The notes: generated by a model not told the origin, from the sequence alone. Positions 1 through 10,013 are shown, counted from the first letter of the stretch. The stretch is 64,000 nt of DNA from Desulfuromusa kysingii (GCF_900107645.1 NZ_FNQN01000009.1:62001-126000); one strand, 5' to 3'. A program made the numbers and translations.

Positions 1-108
1 GAAGAGCCGTTCTCCCTCGAACAACTGGATGAGTTACGCAATCTGGCGCTGCAAGGGTGTCGAGAGCTGACCTCATTGCAACGACAATCACTGGATTTGG
101 AATCATGA
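1..108 (+). CDS. rph: Ribonuclease PH, C-terminal end (partial)
   Basis: The window opens inside a reading frame that ends at the TGA at 106-108. The 35 visible residues ([20 protein letters not shown] and onward) resemble the C-terminal helix of RNase PH, the phosphorolytic exonuclease that trims tRNA 3' ends. The call rests mainly on the neighbour: rph-rdgB is a very common pair, and here the stop overlaps the rdgB start by four bases (ATGA), which implies translational coupling. The core of the enzyme is outside the window. Confidence 0.7.
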   Translation, partial: EEPFSLEQLDELRNLALQGCRELTSLQRQSLDLES

Positions 109-701
109 AGTTGTTGATTGCAACTGGAAATCAAGGAAAATTGAGGGAGATCCGCACCCTTTTGGACGATTCGGGCATTGAAATTGTGGGTCTTGATCAA
201 TATGAAGAGGCTCCAGACGTTATTGAGGACGGCGCAACTTTTTTGGAGAATGCCCGTAAAAAAGCTGTGGAAATGGCTCAATTCAGCGGCTTACTCACTC
301 TGGCAGATGATAGCGGTCTTAGCGTCAATGCTCTGGCTGGAGAACCAGGGGTATTTTCTGCGCGCTATGCCGGTGAACAATGTGATGACAAAGAAAATAA
401 TCGGAAATTGCTGCGGGAAATGGATGCCATCTTAGATGAGCAAAGGCAAGCAGCGTTTCACTGTGTCATAGCTCTGGCTTGGCCAGATGGTCGTTGTCAG
501 ACATACAGCGGGCAAGTTTCAGGTTTGATTATGCGTGGCGAACGTGGATCAGGTGGTTTCGGCTATGATCCGCTGTTTATGGTTCCAGAATATGGGAAAA
601 CTATGGCAGAGCTACCTGCTAGCATAAAAAATCGAATCAGTCACCGGGGGATGGCATTGCGGAAAGTCATCCCATCACTAAAGCAGTTGGCAACCGAGTA
701 A
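105..701 (+). CDS. rdgB: dITP/XTP pyrophosphatase (RdgB/HAM1 family)
   Basis: Hydrolyses non-canonical purine triphosphates (dITP, XTP, ITP) to monophosphates plus pyrophosphate in the cytoplasm, keeping them out of DNA and RNA. The 198-residue product has the family length and motifs: ATGNQGKL near residues 6-13 (substrate loop), LADDSGL near 68-74 (metal-binding acidic residues), GFGYDPLF near 150 and SHRGMAL near the C-terminus. The frame is open upstream, but ATG at 105 gives the standard N-terminus ([12 protein letters not shown]) and overlaps the rph stop by four bases, so I take it as the start. It is probably co-transcribed with rph. Confidence 0.95.
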   Translation: MKLLIATGNQGKLREIRTLLDDSGIEIVGLDQYEEAPDVIEDGATFLENARKKAVEMAQFSGLLTLADDSGLSVNALAGEPGVFSARYAGEQCDDKENNRKLLREMDAILDEQRQAAFHCVIALAWPDGRCQTYSGQVSGLIMRGERGSGGFGYDPLFMVPEYGKTMAELPASIKNRISHRGMALRKVIPSLKQLATE

Positions 702-723
702 CTCTGGCTTAATGGTTAATATC

Positions 724-752
724 TTGACAGCTGGGTAGTCTGATGTTAAAAA
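724..752 (+). promoter_or_regulatory. Candidate sigma70 promoter for ndk
   Basis: A perfect TTGACA at 724-729 is followed 17 bases later by TAAAAA (747-752, 4/6 match to TATAAT), about 35 bases before the ndk start. It lies in the rdgB-ndk gap and could give ndk its own transcript. Confidence 0.45.
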
Positions 753-790
753 CCGCCTCGATTTATATAACACTATAAGGAGAAAATATT

Positions 791-1204
791 ATGGAGAGAA
801 CATTTGCAATCATAAAACCGGATGCTTTTGCGGCAGGATCAGCCGGAAAAATTTTGGCACGGATTTATGCTGAAGGGTTTAAAGTTGTCGGCTTAAAAAA
901 ACTCTATTTAAGTAAAGTTGAAGCTGAAGGTTTTTATGCCGTTCACAGCGAGCGCCCATTCTTTGGTGAATTGACAGATTTTATGAGTAGTGGTCCCTGT
1001 ATTGTTATGGCTCTTGAGGCTGAGAATGCAATCTCCAAGTGGCGTGATTTGATGGGTGCTACAAATCCTGCTGAAGCGGCTGAAGGGACTCTGCGGAAAG
1101 AGTTTGGTAGCAATATCGGTGAGAATGCAACTCACGGCTCTGATGCTCCAGAGACCGCAGCTTTTGAATTAGGATATTTCTTTAACGGTATGGAATTGCT
1201 TTAG
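791..1204 (+). CDS. ndk: Nucleoside diphosphate kinase
   Basis: Transfers the gamma phosphate of ATP to NDPs and dNDPs through a phosphohistidine, balancing NTP pools. The 137 residues match the family length. The active-site histidine is visible at about residue 115 in [10 protein letters not shown], and the N-terminus ([12 protein letters not shown]) carries the nucleotide-binding lysine. An AAGGAG Shine-Dalgarno lies about seven bases before the ATG. The gene sits between rdgB, also a nucleotide-pool enzyme, and a terminator, and has a candidate promoter of its own, so it may be monocistronic. Confidence 0.97.
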   Translation: MERTFAIIKPDAFAAGSAGKILARIYAEGFKVVGLKKLYLSKVEAEGFYAVHSERPFFGELTDFMSSGPCIVMALEAENAISKWRDLMGATNPAEAAEGTLRKEFGSNIGENATHGSDAPETAAFELGYFFNGMELL

Positions 1205-1236
1205 ATTTCCGTCCCTACTTGTTGGTTTTAACAGCG

Positions 1237-1265
1237 CCCTGCAGACTCATTCTGCGGGGTTTTCT
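1237..1265 (+). terminator. Rho-independent terminator after ndk
   Basis: Stem CCCTGCAG (1237-1244) pairs with CTGCGGGG (1252-1259) with one G-U pair and a 7-base loop, followed by TTTTCT. It closes the ndk transcript just before the convergent CDF gene. Confidence 0.75.
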
Positions 1266-1309
1266 GTTTGAACCTGAAGTTCAGCTGTGCGGTGGTTGTC
1301 TCCATTTAA

Positions 1310-2257
1310 TCAGTGTTCCTGAAACCTTCTGGGCACTCTGCTTTTACCAATTTCACAATTCTCTACACCAGGACAATCTTCAACTGGGCAGGGCTCGATG
1401 TGGATAATCACATTGGCACCGGGAATCTCTTTTTCTATCTTTTTCTCCAGACTATCGGCGAGTGCATGCGCTTCAGCGACGCTCATGTCTTTGCAAACTT
1501 CCAAATGGAAATCCATGATTTTCAAAGATCCTGCGCGTCTGGTGCGTAAGCCGTGGTAGCCTGCTAATGGGCCGCTGTGGTTACTGATGAGCTGATGGAC
1601 CTGTTGCTGGATTTCATCGGGGAGTTCATGGTCGAGGATATCTGTCAAGCTCCGTTTAATCAGTTGTAATGCTTCATGGAGAATGTAAGAAGCCACGAGA
1701 ATTGATAACGCAGGGTCAAGCCAGGAGATATTAAACCAGCGGACCATCAGCAGTCCGGCCATCAGGCCAAGATTGCTGTAGATATCCATACGGAAATGGA
1801 GTGAATCCGCTTCCAGGGCTGAAGAGTCTGTCTCTTTGGCAACTTTACTTAAGTAGCTGGCGATAAACCAGGAGACGATGGCACTGAACGCCAAAACTCC
1901 AATACCCTGATCAATATTTTCAAGGGCGTTATTCTGGGATAAGCGGACGATAGACTCATAAATAATCCAGCCACCAGAACCACTGATGACCAATGCTTGA
2001 AACAGCGTCGCCAGAGTTTCATACTTTCCGTGCCCAAAAGGGTGGGACTGGTCAGGAGGTTGTTCCGCATGGCGGATAGCCATAAAGTTCACCCCGGACA
2101 TGAGGATATCCAGTAATGAATCGATTGCTGATGCCATGACGGCCATAGAGCCACTGAAAAATGCCACCACCAATTTAATGGCAGCAAGGGTAAAGGCTCC
2201 ACAGATTGAAAATGCCGCTGCCTTGACTTTAGGGTTCGACTTTTTAGTCACGGTCAA
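1310..2257 (-). CDS. Cation diffusion facilitator (FieF/YiiP-like divalent metal exporter)
   Basis: Inner-membrane Zn/Fe(II)-proton antiporter of the CDF family. The 315-residue protein has about six hydrophobic segments in residues 15-205 and a cytoplasmic ferredoxin-like C-terminal domain. The transport-site ligands are visible: D46 and D50 in the DSLLD motif and H154 and D158 in HFRMD, the DD-HD pattern of FieF. HPFGHGKYE (72-80) is also typical. The C-terminus adds a short Cys-rich tail (CPVEDC, ENC) that might bind metal. The longest frame begins with TTG at 2257, overlapping the upstream stop (TTGA). GTG at 2251 has better spacing from an AGAGG ribosome site and may be the true start. 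The substrate metal cannot be read from sequence. Confidence 0.88.
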   Translation of the reverse strand: MTVTKKSNPKVKAAAFSICGAFTLAAIKLVVAFFSGSMAVMASAIDSLLDILMSGVNFMAIRHAEQPPDQSHPFGHGKYETLATLFQALVISGSGGWIIYESIVRLSQNNALENIDQGIGVLAFSAIVSWFIASYLSKVAKETDSSALEADSLHFRMDIYSNLGLMAGLLMVRWFNISWLDPALSILVASYILHEALQLIKRSLTDILDHELPDEIQQQVHQLISNHSGPLAGYHGLRTRRAGSLKIMDFHLEVCKDMSVAEAHALADSLEKKIEKEIPGANVIIHIEPCPVEDCPGVENCEIGKSRVPRRFQEH

Positions 2258-2775
2258 CCTCTGTTGCGTAACGGACAGGCTTTATTCCAAGCGATATAAC
2301 CGTCGCCGGAGATCGCGTTAAAACTCTCAATTCGTTGCTGATAGTACTCGGTCTGGCCACAAGACTGAGAAATTTCTGCGGCGACCGTTTTGGTAACGAG
2401 TTCTTTTTCAACACAAAAACGGTAGAAATGACGGATGCCGATCAAGACACTCTCAAGTTCTCCCATATTGGGTTCGATTGTGTTGATGATATACCAGTTC
2501 CCCGCAAAACTGTGCACCAGTTCTGCGGATATTTCAAAAATATTGCAGCGCCGATGATCGATCATATAATCACGTAAATAATAATCTGCGCCACTCGCCA
2601 TACTCCCTGCTTCTAACGGGGGCATTGCCATATCATTCAGTAAGTAAGCATGGAAGTGTTGAAGCAGCGCTTTACAATGGTTGTCGGCCCTTATTTCATC
2701 TTCAAGGGTTCTGATCTCATAATTCTGCCGATTGAACGGATCTTTCTGGCTTGCTGCTGTCTTTGAGTGATTCAT
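2254..2775 (-). CDS. Conserved-looking protein of unknown function upstream of the CDF exporter
   Basis: 173-residue soluble protein I do not recognise. It has no signal peptide or membrane segment and is mostly helical by composition. Visible features are a central block rich in aromatic residues (SGADYYLRDYMIDH, FAGNWYIINTIEPN, IRHFYRFCVEK) and four scattered cysteines. The block around residues 60-135 superficially recalls the helical core-binding domain of tyrosine recombinases, but no catalytic domain follows. It ends in a four-base overlap with the CDF gene, so the two form one reverse-strand operon transcribed divergently from mutS. A metal-related role would be a guess from context only. 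Confidence 0.7.
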   Translation of the reverse strand: MNHSKTAASQKDPFNRQNYEIRTLEDEIRADNHCKALLQHFHAYLLNDMAMPPLEAGSMASGADYYLRDYMIDHRRCNIFEISAELVHSFAGNWYIINTIEPNMGELESVLIGIRHFYRFCVEKELVTKTVAAEISQSCGQTEYYQQRIESFNAISGDGYIAWNKACPLRNRG

Positions 2776-2982
2776 GGTTTTCCTGAAAGAAGAGATTCAC
2801 CTGCTTATTATGACTATAATCGGTAAAGTTTTCTAACATCAGACTAGCGACATGGTCAAGCAGTACAATATGCTATAGTCAACGCTCTATTTACTTACCG
2901 GGGTGCCTTTGTTAGGATACTGCGCCTTGTGTGATCACTCGTAATTATCTTATTTATCCAGACGTAAAATCAGGATGTTAGC

Positions 2983-5598
2983 ATGTCAACAACAACCCCA
3001 GTAATGCGCCAGTATTTAGAAATAAAAGCAGATTATCAGGATGCCATCCTGTTTTTCCGCTTGGGAGATTTCTATGAAATGTTTATGGAGGACGCCGTTC
3101 TGGCTTCCCGGGTTTTAGGCATTACGTTGACTTCCAGAAACAAGGGGGTGGCAGACGCAGTGCCATTATGTGGAGTCCCTTACCATAGCAGTCAGGGGTA
3201 TATCTCCAAGTTGATTGCTGCGGGTCACAAGGTTGCTATCTGCGAGCAGGTGGAAAACCCGAAAACTGCCAAGGGGATCGTCAAGCGTGAAGTCGTCAGA
3301 GTCGTGACTCCTGGCTTGGTGACCGATACTGAAACCTTAGAGCCCAAGGAGAACAATTATCTCCTCGCTATTGTTAAAAATAAAGATTCATACGGGCTAG
3401 CCCATATCGATATTACGACTGGAGAGTTTCGGGTGACCGAAGTTGAGACTCTGCAGCAAATCGAGAGTGAGTTGGGTTCCTTGCGACCACGGGAGGTTCT
3501 TTTCAGTGATTCACAACCCAGTCGCGAGTTAAAACAGCAGATAGGTACCCCTCTTGACGGGGTTATGTGCAGTTTTTTGCCCGAGTGGGTCTGTGAAGAG
3601 GATTATGCCCAGGAACAGCTCTGTACGTTTTTTGGTGTCACCGGTCTCCAGGCTTTTGGTTGTCATGAGTTGTTGGCTGCACAACAGGCTGCTTCAGTTG
3701 TCCTTTATTATCTGCACCAGACCCAAAAAGAAGAACTTCACCATATTCAGGCGTTACAGACTTATCACCCCCAAAACTATATGGTGTTGGATGATTCTAC
3801 GCGGAGAAATCTGGAGCTGACAGCAACGCTCCAGGATGGTAAAAAGCGTGGTTCTCTGCTGGGAGTTCTGGATCGCACCATGACGGCTATGGGAGGCCGG
3901 ACCCTGAGGCACTGGATTCATTATCCGTTGATAGACCAGTATCAGATTCTGCAACGGCAACGGGCCATTGCTGAGTTGGTTGATGATAGTTTGCAACGAC
4001 TGGATCTCATAGAAGCTCTTGACGGGGTGTATGACTTAGAGAGGTTGAACAGCAAGATCGCTATGGCGAGCGCAAATGCAAAAGATCTTGTCGCTTTACG
4101 CTCTTCGCTTGGAAAACTGCCCCGCTTTGAAGACCTTCTCAGTCCGCTGCAGAGCGAATACCTTACCCAATTGCGTGAAAATATTGATCTGCTCCCAGAA
4201 TTGGTCACGCTGCTCGATCAGGCTATTACTGATGACCCGCCATTTGTCCTGCGTGATGGTGGAATTATCAAAGACGGCTTTAATGAAGAACTTGACGAGC
4301 TAAGGGTCATTAGTCGTGATGGTAAAAGCTGGATTGCTGCACTGGAACAACAGGAGCGGGAGCGAACTGGGATTCCAACCTTAAAAGTTAAATATAATAA
4401 GGTGTTTGGATATTTCATTGAAGTGACTCATAGAAATTTGGATCGAGTCCCGGACGAATATCATCGCAAGCAGACCTTGACCAATGCTGAACGCTTTATC
4501 ACCCCTCAGTTAAAAGAGTATGAAGATAAGATTCTTGGCGCTGAAGATCGGATCGTCGAGCTGGAATATAATTTGTTTCAGCAAATCCGTCTCAAGGCGT
4601 CCGCAGAAGGGCGGAGAATTCAACAGAGTGCTGATATCTTGGCTACTCTTGATGCGCTCCTTTCACTGGCAGATCTTGCCCATGAGCGCAATTATGTGTG
4701 TCCACAGATCGATGAATCTGGGGCGATCTACATTGAAGGGGGACGTCATCCAGTTGTCGAAGGGATGCCCCTTAAAGAGGCTTTCGTCCCCAATGATGTT
4801 GAACTGGATACCGAAACCAATCAATTGTTGATTGTCACTGGCCCCAATATGGCCGGTAAATCAACTTTTATGCGTCAAGTTGCATTGATAACGCTGATGG
4901 CGCAATTAGGGAGTTTTGTCCCCGCTGAAAAGGCACGCATTGGAGTTGTTGACCGGATCTTTACTCGAGTTGGCGCAAATGATAACCTTGCAAAGGGTGA
5001 GTCAACATTCATGGTGGAGATGAATGAGACGGCAAATATCCTGCGCCATGCGACGCAGAAGAGCCTGATCATCCTTGATGAGATCGGGCGTGGAACTTCG
5101 ACCTTTGATGGCGTCAGTATTGCCTGGGCGGTTGCAGAGTATCTCCATGATAATCCAAAAATTGCGGCAAAGACTTTATTTGCAACCCACTATCATGAAT
5201 TGACTGACTTGCCCCTGACGCGGGAACGGGTCAAGAATTACAATGTTGCCGTCAAGGAATGGAATGACCAGATTATTTTTCTGCGGAAGATCATTCCTGG
5301 CAGCGCCAGCCGCTCTTATGGCATTCAGGTAGGTCGATTGGCTGGCTTGCCGGACGCTGTTATCACCCGGGCCAAAGAGATTTTGCATAATCTTGAAGCT
5401 GGGGAGTTCGTCCGTTCTGGCGAACCGCGGTTGGGCGAGGGTAAAAATAAACTTAAAAGACAAGATAATAGACAAATGTCTCTGTTTCAGGGACAACAAG
5501 AAGACAAAATCCGCATGCGTCTGGAAGCACTCGATGTGAGTAGCACCACCCCGATTGAGGCGTTGACCTTGCTTGATGAACTTAAAAAGATGCTTTAA
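2983..5598 (+). CDS. mutS: DNA mismatch repair protein MutS
   Basis: Recognises base mismatches and small loops as a dimer and starts repair with MutL. The 871 residues show the full MutS1 layout: mismatch-binding domain with the Phe-x-Glu wedge at F30-Y31-E32 (DFYEMF), connector, lever and clamp, then the ATPase with Walker A GPNMAGKST near residue 620, Walker B DEIGRGTS near 697 and the signature around STFMVEMNE. The C-terminus keeps the short helical dimerisation tail (IEALTLLDELKKML). ATG at 2983 follows an AGGA ribosome site. The amidase gene follows after three bases. Confidence 0.98.
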   Translation: MSTTTPVMRQYLEIKADYQDAILFFRLGDFYEMFMEDAVLASRVLGITLTSRNKGVADAVPLCGVPYHSSQGYISKLIAAGHKVAICEQVENPKTAKGIVKREVVRVVTPGLVTDTETLEPKENNYLLAIVKNKDSYGLAHIDITTGEFRVTEVETLQQIESELGSLRPREVLFSDSQPSRELKQQIGTPLDGVMCSFLPEWVCEEDYAQEQLCTFFGVTGLQAFGCHELLAAQQAASVVLYYLHQTQKEELHHIQALQTYHPQNYMVLDDSTRRNLELTATLQDGKKRGSLLGVLDRTMTAMGGRTLRHWIHYPLIDQYQILQRQRAIAELVDDSLQRLDLIEALDGVYDLERLNSKIAMASANAKDLVALRSSLGKLPRFEDLLSPLQSEYLTQLRENIDLLPELVTLLDQAITDDPPFVLRDGGIIKDGFNEELDELRVISRDGKSWIAALEQQERERTGIPTLKVKYNKVFGYFIEVTHRNLDRVPDEYHRKQTLTNAERFITPQLKEYEDKILGAEDRIVELEYNLFQQIRLKASAEGRRIQQSADILATLDALLSLADLAHERNYVCPQIDESGAIYIEGGRHPVVEGMPLKEAFVPNDVELDTETNQLLIVTGPNMAGKSTFMRQVALITLMAQLGSFVPAEKARIGVVDRIFTRVGANDNLAKGESTFMVEMNETANILRHATQKSLIILDEIGRGTSTFDGVSIAWAVAEYLHDNPKIAAKTLFATHYHELTDLPLTRERVKNYNVAVKEWNDQIIFLRKIIPGSASRSYGIQVGRLAGLPDAVITRAKEILHNLEAGEFVRSGEPRLGEGKNKLKRQDNRQMSLFQGQQEDKIRMRLEALDVSSTTPIEALTLLDELKKML

Positions 5599-5601
5599 AT
5601 A

Positions 5602-7308
5602 ATGAAATTTAAAACCTGTTTTCTTTTAATCCTCTTGTTCTCGGTGTTGGCAACCTTGCCCTGTAATACTTTTGCCGAAAGCTACTCTGGCTTGCGACAA
5701 GAGTATCAGCAGTTAATGAAGTCTTCTCAGTTGCAACGGCAGCGGGCTAATTGGGATAAACTTATTGCCAGATTCGATCGCTTCGTGGTTCAGCAGCCGC
5801 AGAATAAAGATCTTGAAAGAGCCCTGTTTCTCAAGGCAAGGCTCTGGGATGGCCTTTCCAGTGCATCAGGCAGCGGTCGGGATGCGCGGGAAGCAATCGA
5901 TCAATATCAGGTCATGGCCAAGCGTTTTCCCCGCAGTCGCCTCGCCGATGATGCTTTGTTCTTAGCCGGGCAGATTGCTGAGAATAAACTGAACGATCAA
6001 GCCTTTGCTTATGGCCTTTATCAACAACTGGTTGCGCAGATGCCCGCAGGTGATATGGTCGCTGAGGCGAAAAAACGGATTGCTGTGTTGCCAGCACCAA
6101 AAGTCCCACGCCCCGTCGTCGCTGAGCAAGATTATGCTGATGACCGGTCGGTCGGGGATGCTCCCAGACTGGTTAAAATCCGCTATTGGAGCGGCCCCCA
6201 ATATACCCGGATTGTTCTTGACCTCAGCGCTCCCGTTGTCGCAAAACCAAACTATCTCAAAGGTGAGAACCCGCGCCTCTATTTTGACCTTCTTTATACC
6301 AAGGTTGTCAGTGGCTTACCATCAACTATCGCTATTGGTAATGGTCTGATCAGACAGGTTCGTGCCAGTCAGTTTGATGGACAGCGGACCCGAGTGGTTC
6401 TGGATTTGAACCGGGTCGCTGATTATGAGTTGACGACTCTTGAAAATCCACATCGTCTCGTTATTGATATCAAGGGACAACCAACTGGGGTTGCATTGAG
6501 CCGTCAGCCTCCGGGGGCGCAGGTTGCATCTGCTGCGGCGGACGATTCAATTGCCTCAATCCTAAATAGCTCCTCTGACCGCCAGGTTGCCGTTCATATC
6601 CCGCATAAAGAGCATGATGAAGGGATCCGTTTGGTTGTGATTGATGCCGGACATGGTGGCCGGGATCCGGGCGCTATTGGGCCCAATAAGACTTATGAAA
6701 AAAATGTCACTCTGGCGATGGCGAAGGCTTTGGCCAAAAAACTGCGACAGGAACTGGGGGTTAAGGTTCTTTTGACCCGTTCAGATGATCGCTATCTAAA
6801 GTTACGTGAAAGAACTGAATATGCAAATCAGGTTGGGGCAGATTTGTTTATCTCTTTGCATGCTAACGCGACAGCCAATGGTAAGGCTTCAGGCGTCGAA
6901 ACCTATTTTTTAAACCTGTCAAAAAACAATCAGGCTGCAGAAGTCGCCGCCCGCGAGAACGGCACCACATTGCAAGAGGTGGGAAATTTGGAAGCCATTC
7001 TGTTTGACTTGATGGCCAATGCAAAAATTAATGAATCAAGCCGGCTCGCTGCTGAGGTGCAACAATCCCTCATTAGCGGACTACGATCACGTTATAGCCG
7101 CGTTAATGATCATGGTGTTAAGCAGGGCCCGTTTCATGTTTTGCTTGGAGCGACCATGCCATCAGTCCTAATTGAAGCGGGATTTATCAGTAATTCACGT
7201 GATGAAAAGCGTTTAATTTCTAGCAATTATCAGAAGCATGTAGCTGCGGCAATAACGGCAGGTGTCAAGAATTATTCCTCGACGATAGATCAGGTTGCAA
7301 AACGATGA
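5602..7308 (+). CDS. amiC: N-acetylmuramoyl-L-alanine amidase, AMIN + Amidase_3 (AmiC type)
   Basis: Periplasmic zinc amidase that cuts the lactyl-L-Ala bond of peptidoglycan, usually for daughter-cell separation. The 568-residue precursor has a signal peptide (1 to about 25, cleavage after TFA), a TPR-like helical stretch (about 30-160) not found in E. coli AmiC, an AMIN domain (about 190-290, targeting to peptidoglycan or septum) and an Amidase_3 domain (about 345-560). Zinc and catalytic residues are present: His in DAGHGG, Glu in YEKN, His in SLHANA and Glu in IEAGF. It lies three bases after mutS and overlaps glnD by ATGA. Its likely activator, an NlpD-like protein, is encoded at 61.4 kb. 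Confidence 0.93.
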   Translation: MKFKTCFLLILLFSVLATLPCNTFAESYSGLRQEYQQLMKSSQLQRQRANWDKLIARFDRFVVQQPQNKDLERALFLKARLWDGLSSASGSGRDAREAIDQYQVMAKRFPRSRLADDALFLAGQIAENKLNDQAFAYGLYQQLVAQMPAGDMVAEAKKRIAVLPAPKVPRPVVAEQDYADDRSVGDAPRLVKIRYWSGPQYTRIVLDLSAPVVAKPNYLKGENPRLYFDLLYTKVVSGLPSTIAIGNGLIRQVRASQFDGQRTRVVLDLNRVADYELTTLENPHRLVIDIKGQPTGVALSRQPPGAQVASAAADDSIASILNSSSDRQVAVHIPHKEHDEGIRLVVIDAGHGGRDPGAIGPNKTYEKNVTLAMAKALAKKLRQELGVKVLLTRSDDRYLKLRERTEYANQVGADLFISLHANATANGKASGVETYFLNLSKNNQAAEVAARENGTTLQEVGNLEAILFDLMANAKINESSRLAAEVQQSLISGLRSRYSRVNDHGVKQGPFHVLLGATMPSVLIEAGFISNSRDEKRLISSNYQKHVAAAITAGVKNYSSTIDQVAKR

Positions 7309-10001
7309 TTACTGCAAAAGAAGGGGCCATCCAAGAAGTGTTCCCGCCACATATCCTTGACGGCGCTCGTGATTATGACGCTTGCCGGGAGTCTCTTCTG
7401 GATGCAGCGCGCCTGTTTTTGGATGCGCATCTGCAACGCATTCACCAACTAAATGATCAGGGCGCTTCAGGACGTGACGTTGTCCGTGAATTAACCTTCG
7501 TCTTTGATCAATTCAATAGCAGCCTATATAAGGCCGTCACTGTTGATTTGAGTGCGGAAGCCCTGGCGGGCTGTGCCCTGATCGCCTTGGGCGGTTATGG
7601 CCGGGCAGAAATGAACCCCCGTTCAGACCTTGATCTGATGTTTTTTTATGAACCATCCGGGCAGGAAGCCGCGAGGATTATTTCTGACCGGATGCTCTAT
7701 CTGCTCTGGGATTTACGTTTGGACGTCGGATACAGTGTTCGCTCGAGCGAATCCTGCTTAGAGGAGTCGCATGACAGTACCGTCCGGTCCGCTTTGTTGG
7801 ATGCGCGGTTAATTTCTGGAAACGCGAAAGTATATGCGGCCTTTCGGTCGACAGTGAGTCGACAGATGTTGAGTCGGGAACCACAAAAGTATATTAAACT
7901 GAAGTTGGATGAACGCATTGAGCGGAAGAAGAAATATGGTTCATCGGTCTATGTGCTTGAACCTAACCTGAAAGAGGGGGAGGGCGGTCTCAGAGAGTTA
8001 CAGGAGGCACTGTGGATTGCGCGGGTCAAGTTTAAATCCAGCGGGATCAAAGAGTTGCTTACCAAAGGGGTGATTACCGAAAAAGAGCTTGAGGAGTACT
8101 CTCAGGCGCTTGATTATCTATGGAAAATCCGCAATTTTCTCCACTTTAAGGGGCAGCGCAAAAGTGATCAGTTGACCTTTGATTTACAACCACAGTTGGC
8201 AGTAGCGTTTGGCTTTAAAGATAACCGCCGCGCTTCAGCAGTCGAACAGTTTATGCAGGCCTATTACGCTCATGCGATTAAAGTAGAACATCTGTCGACC
8301 CAGCTAATCCTCAACGCGACTCAAGCTCCAGCGACTCCACGGCGCGGGGTATTTAAGTTTCTTGCCAAGCGGAATCTCGAAGATGGTTTTTATATTATCC
8401 GCGGTGAACTGCGTGCCAAAGTCGATCAACAGTTACTTGATGATCCGGCGCTGATGATGGTTGCTTTTGAACTGGCACAAAAGCATGAAGTGTCGATATG
8501 TTTTGAGCTGAAACAGTTGATCAGAGATAACGCTCATCTGATTCATGATAAAATTCGTCGTTCCAGCCGGATCAACCGTTCCTTTATGAATATTTTACGT
8601 CACCCTAAAGGGATTAGTCATATCTTGCGAAAAATGCATCATTTACAATTTCTGAATGCATTTATCCCTGAATATAAAAAAATTTATTGTCGTGTTCAGT
8701 TCGACCTGTATCATATCTATACGGTTGATACCCACACCTTGTTTGCTATTGAACAGATAGAAAAGCTCTGGGCCGGGGATTATGCCAACGAGCAGCCTTT
8801 GTTGACCGAGGTTGCCAATAATATTGAAAAGCGCGAGTTATTACTGCTGGCCATTTTATTCCATGATATCGGTAAGGGGAGCGGTAAAGATCACAGTATT
8901 CGCGGTGCTGAAATGATTCCAACGATAGCTCGCCGACTGCGTTTAAACCGTGAAGATAGTCAACGATTGCAGTTCCTTGTGTTGCATCACCTGAAGATGG
9001 CTCATATCTCACAACGACGAGATTTGCAAGATTTCAAGATGATAGCTCAATTCTCTCAGCTCATGGGGATGAGCGAAACCTTGCGCATGCTATACCTTCT
9101 GACTTTTGCCGATATTAAGGCTGTTGGCCCCGATGTCTGGACTGAATGGAAGGGAAGTCTGCTCCGTGAACTCTATGAAAAGGCTTATGATACCTTAGAG
9201 AAAAATGAATTTTATCAAGAGAAACGGTCTCAAAAAGTACGCAACAGAAAACGCCACATCCGCCAGGCGTTATTGGAAGATTATACGGAAAGCAAAGTCA
9301 ATAGAATCTTAAAAAGTCTCAACACTCGTTATTTGATGAGTTATCGTTCTGAAGAGATTATTCCTCACTTGCGTTTGGCCCTCAGCCGTGGCAAAAAAAC
9401 GCTGGTCATGCAGGTTGATCATAAACGTGAGCTAAATTATACCGAATTGACTCTAGCTACGATTGACAGCCCAGGGCTTTTTTCACAAATCGCCGGGGTT
9501 TTGGCCGCCCATTCGATCAATATTCTTGGCGCACAAATTCACACCAGAAAAACCGGGACCGTGTTAGATATTTTGCAAGTCAATAGTGCGATTGGTGATG
9601 TTGTAGATAAGCCCCAAAAATGGGCTCGCGTGGAGACTGATTTAAGTAAAGTGATCTCCGGACAAATTTTTGTTGAAGAATTGTTTGATACAAGTCAGCA
9701 ACCTGCTTATCTCAATTCAACTACTGGGCGCTCTCAGCGTGCAAACAAGGTTGAAATTGATAATGAAGTTTCTGACCGCTATACTGTCGTCGACATCTTT
9801 GCTCATGACAAGGTTGGCCTTCTTTATGACATTACCCGGACCCTAAATGAGTTAGGGCTGTATATCGCGGTCTCCAAGATATCAACCAAGGTTGATCAAG
9901 CGGCTGACGTTTTTTATGTCTGTGATATTTTTGGGCAGAAGGTCACTGATCCGATAAAATTGGCAGAGATTCGTTCGACAATGTTAGCCGGCCTTGAGTA
10001 G
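7305..10001 (+). CDS. glnD: [Protein-PII] uridylyltransferase / uridylyl-removing enzyme
   Basis: Bifunctional nitrogen sensor that adds or removes UMP on PII according to glutamine level. The 898 residues show, in order, a nucleotidyltransferase domain (GGYGRAEMNPRSDLDLMF near 95, with the G-x-S/D-x-D metal motif), the helical GlnD/GlnE linker, an HD hydrolase domain (LFHDIGKG near 517) and two C-terminal ACT domains (starting near 715 and 825) that bind glutamine. All catalytic elements look intact. The ATG overlaps the amidase stop by four bases. No glnB or glnK is present in this window. Confidence 0.96.
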   Translation: MITAKEGAIQEVFPPHILDGARDYDACRESLLDAARLFLDAHLQRIHQLNDQGASGRDVVRELTFVFDQFNSSLYKAVTVDLSAEALAGCALIALGGYGRAEMNPRSDLDLMFFYEPSGQEAARIISDRMLYLLWDLRLDVGYSVRSSESCLEESHDSTVRSALLDARLISGNAKVYAAFRSTVSRQMLSREPQKYIKLKLDERIERKKKYGSSVYVLEPNLKEGEGGLRELQEALWIARVKFKSSGIKELLTKGVITEKELEEYSQALDYLWKIRNFLHFKGQRKSDQLTFDLQPQLAVAFGFKDNRRASAVEQFMQAYYAHAIKVEHLSTQLILNATQAPATPRRGVFKFLAKRNLEDGFYIIRGELRAKVDQQLLDDPALMMVAFELAQKHEVSICFELKQLIRDNAHLIHDKIRRSSRINRSFMNILRHPKGISHILRKMHHLQFLNAFIPEYKKIYCRVQFDLYHIYTVDTHTLFAIEQIEKLWAGDYANEQPLLTEVANNIEKRELLLLAILFHDIGKGSGKDHSIRGAEMIPTIARRLRLNREDSQRLQFLVLHHLKMAHISQRRDLQDFKMIAQFSQLMGMSETLRMLYLLTFADIKAVGPDVWTEWKGSLLRELYEKAYDTLEKNEFYQEKRSQKVRNRKRHIRQALLEDYTESKVNRILKSLNTRYLMSYRSEEIIPHLRLALSRGKKTLVMQVDHKRELNYTELTLATIDSPGLFSQIAGVLAAHSINILGAQIHTRKTGTVLDILQVNSAIGDVVDKPQKWARVETDLSKVISGQIFVEELFDTSQQPAYLNSTTGRSQRANKVEIDNEVSDRYTVVDIFAHDKVGLLYDITRTLNELGLYIAVSKISTKVDQAADVFYVCDIFGQKVTDPIKLAEIRSTMLAGLE

Positions 10002-10013
10002 ACGTTGGGGAAA

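Noticed and set aside
1219-1549. Small forward frames between ndk and the CDF gene
   Set aside because: They run over the ndk terminator and antisense to the clearly coding CDF C-terminal domain.
2811-2820. TATAAT between the CDF operon and mutS as a mutS promoter
   Set aside because: The -10 is perfect, but no acceptable -35 box lies 15-19 bases upstream, and it is about 165 bases from mutS. Not strong enough to list.
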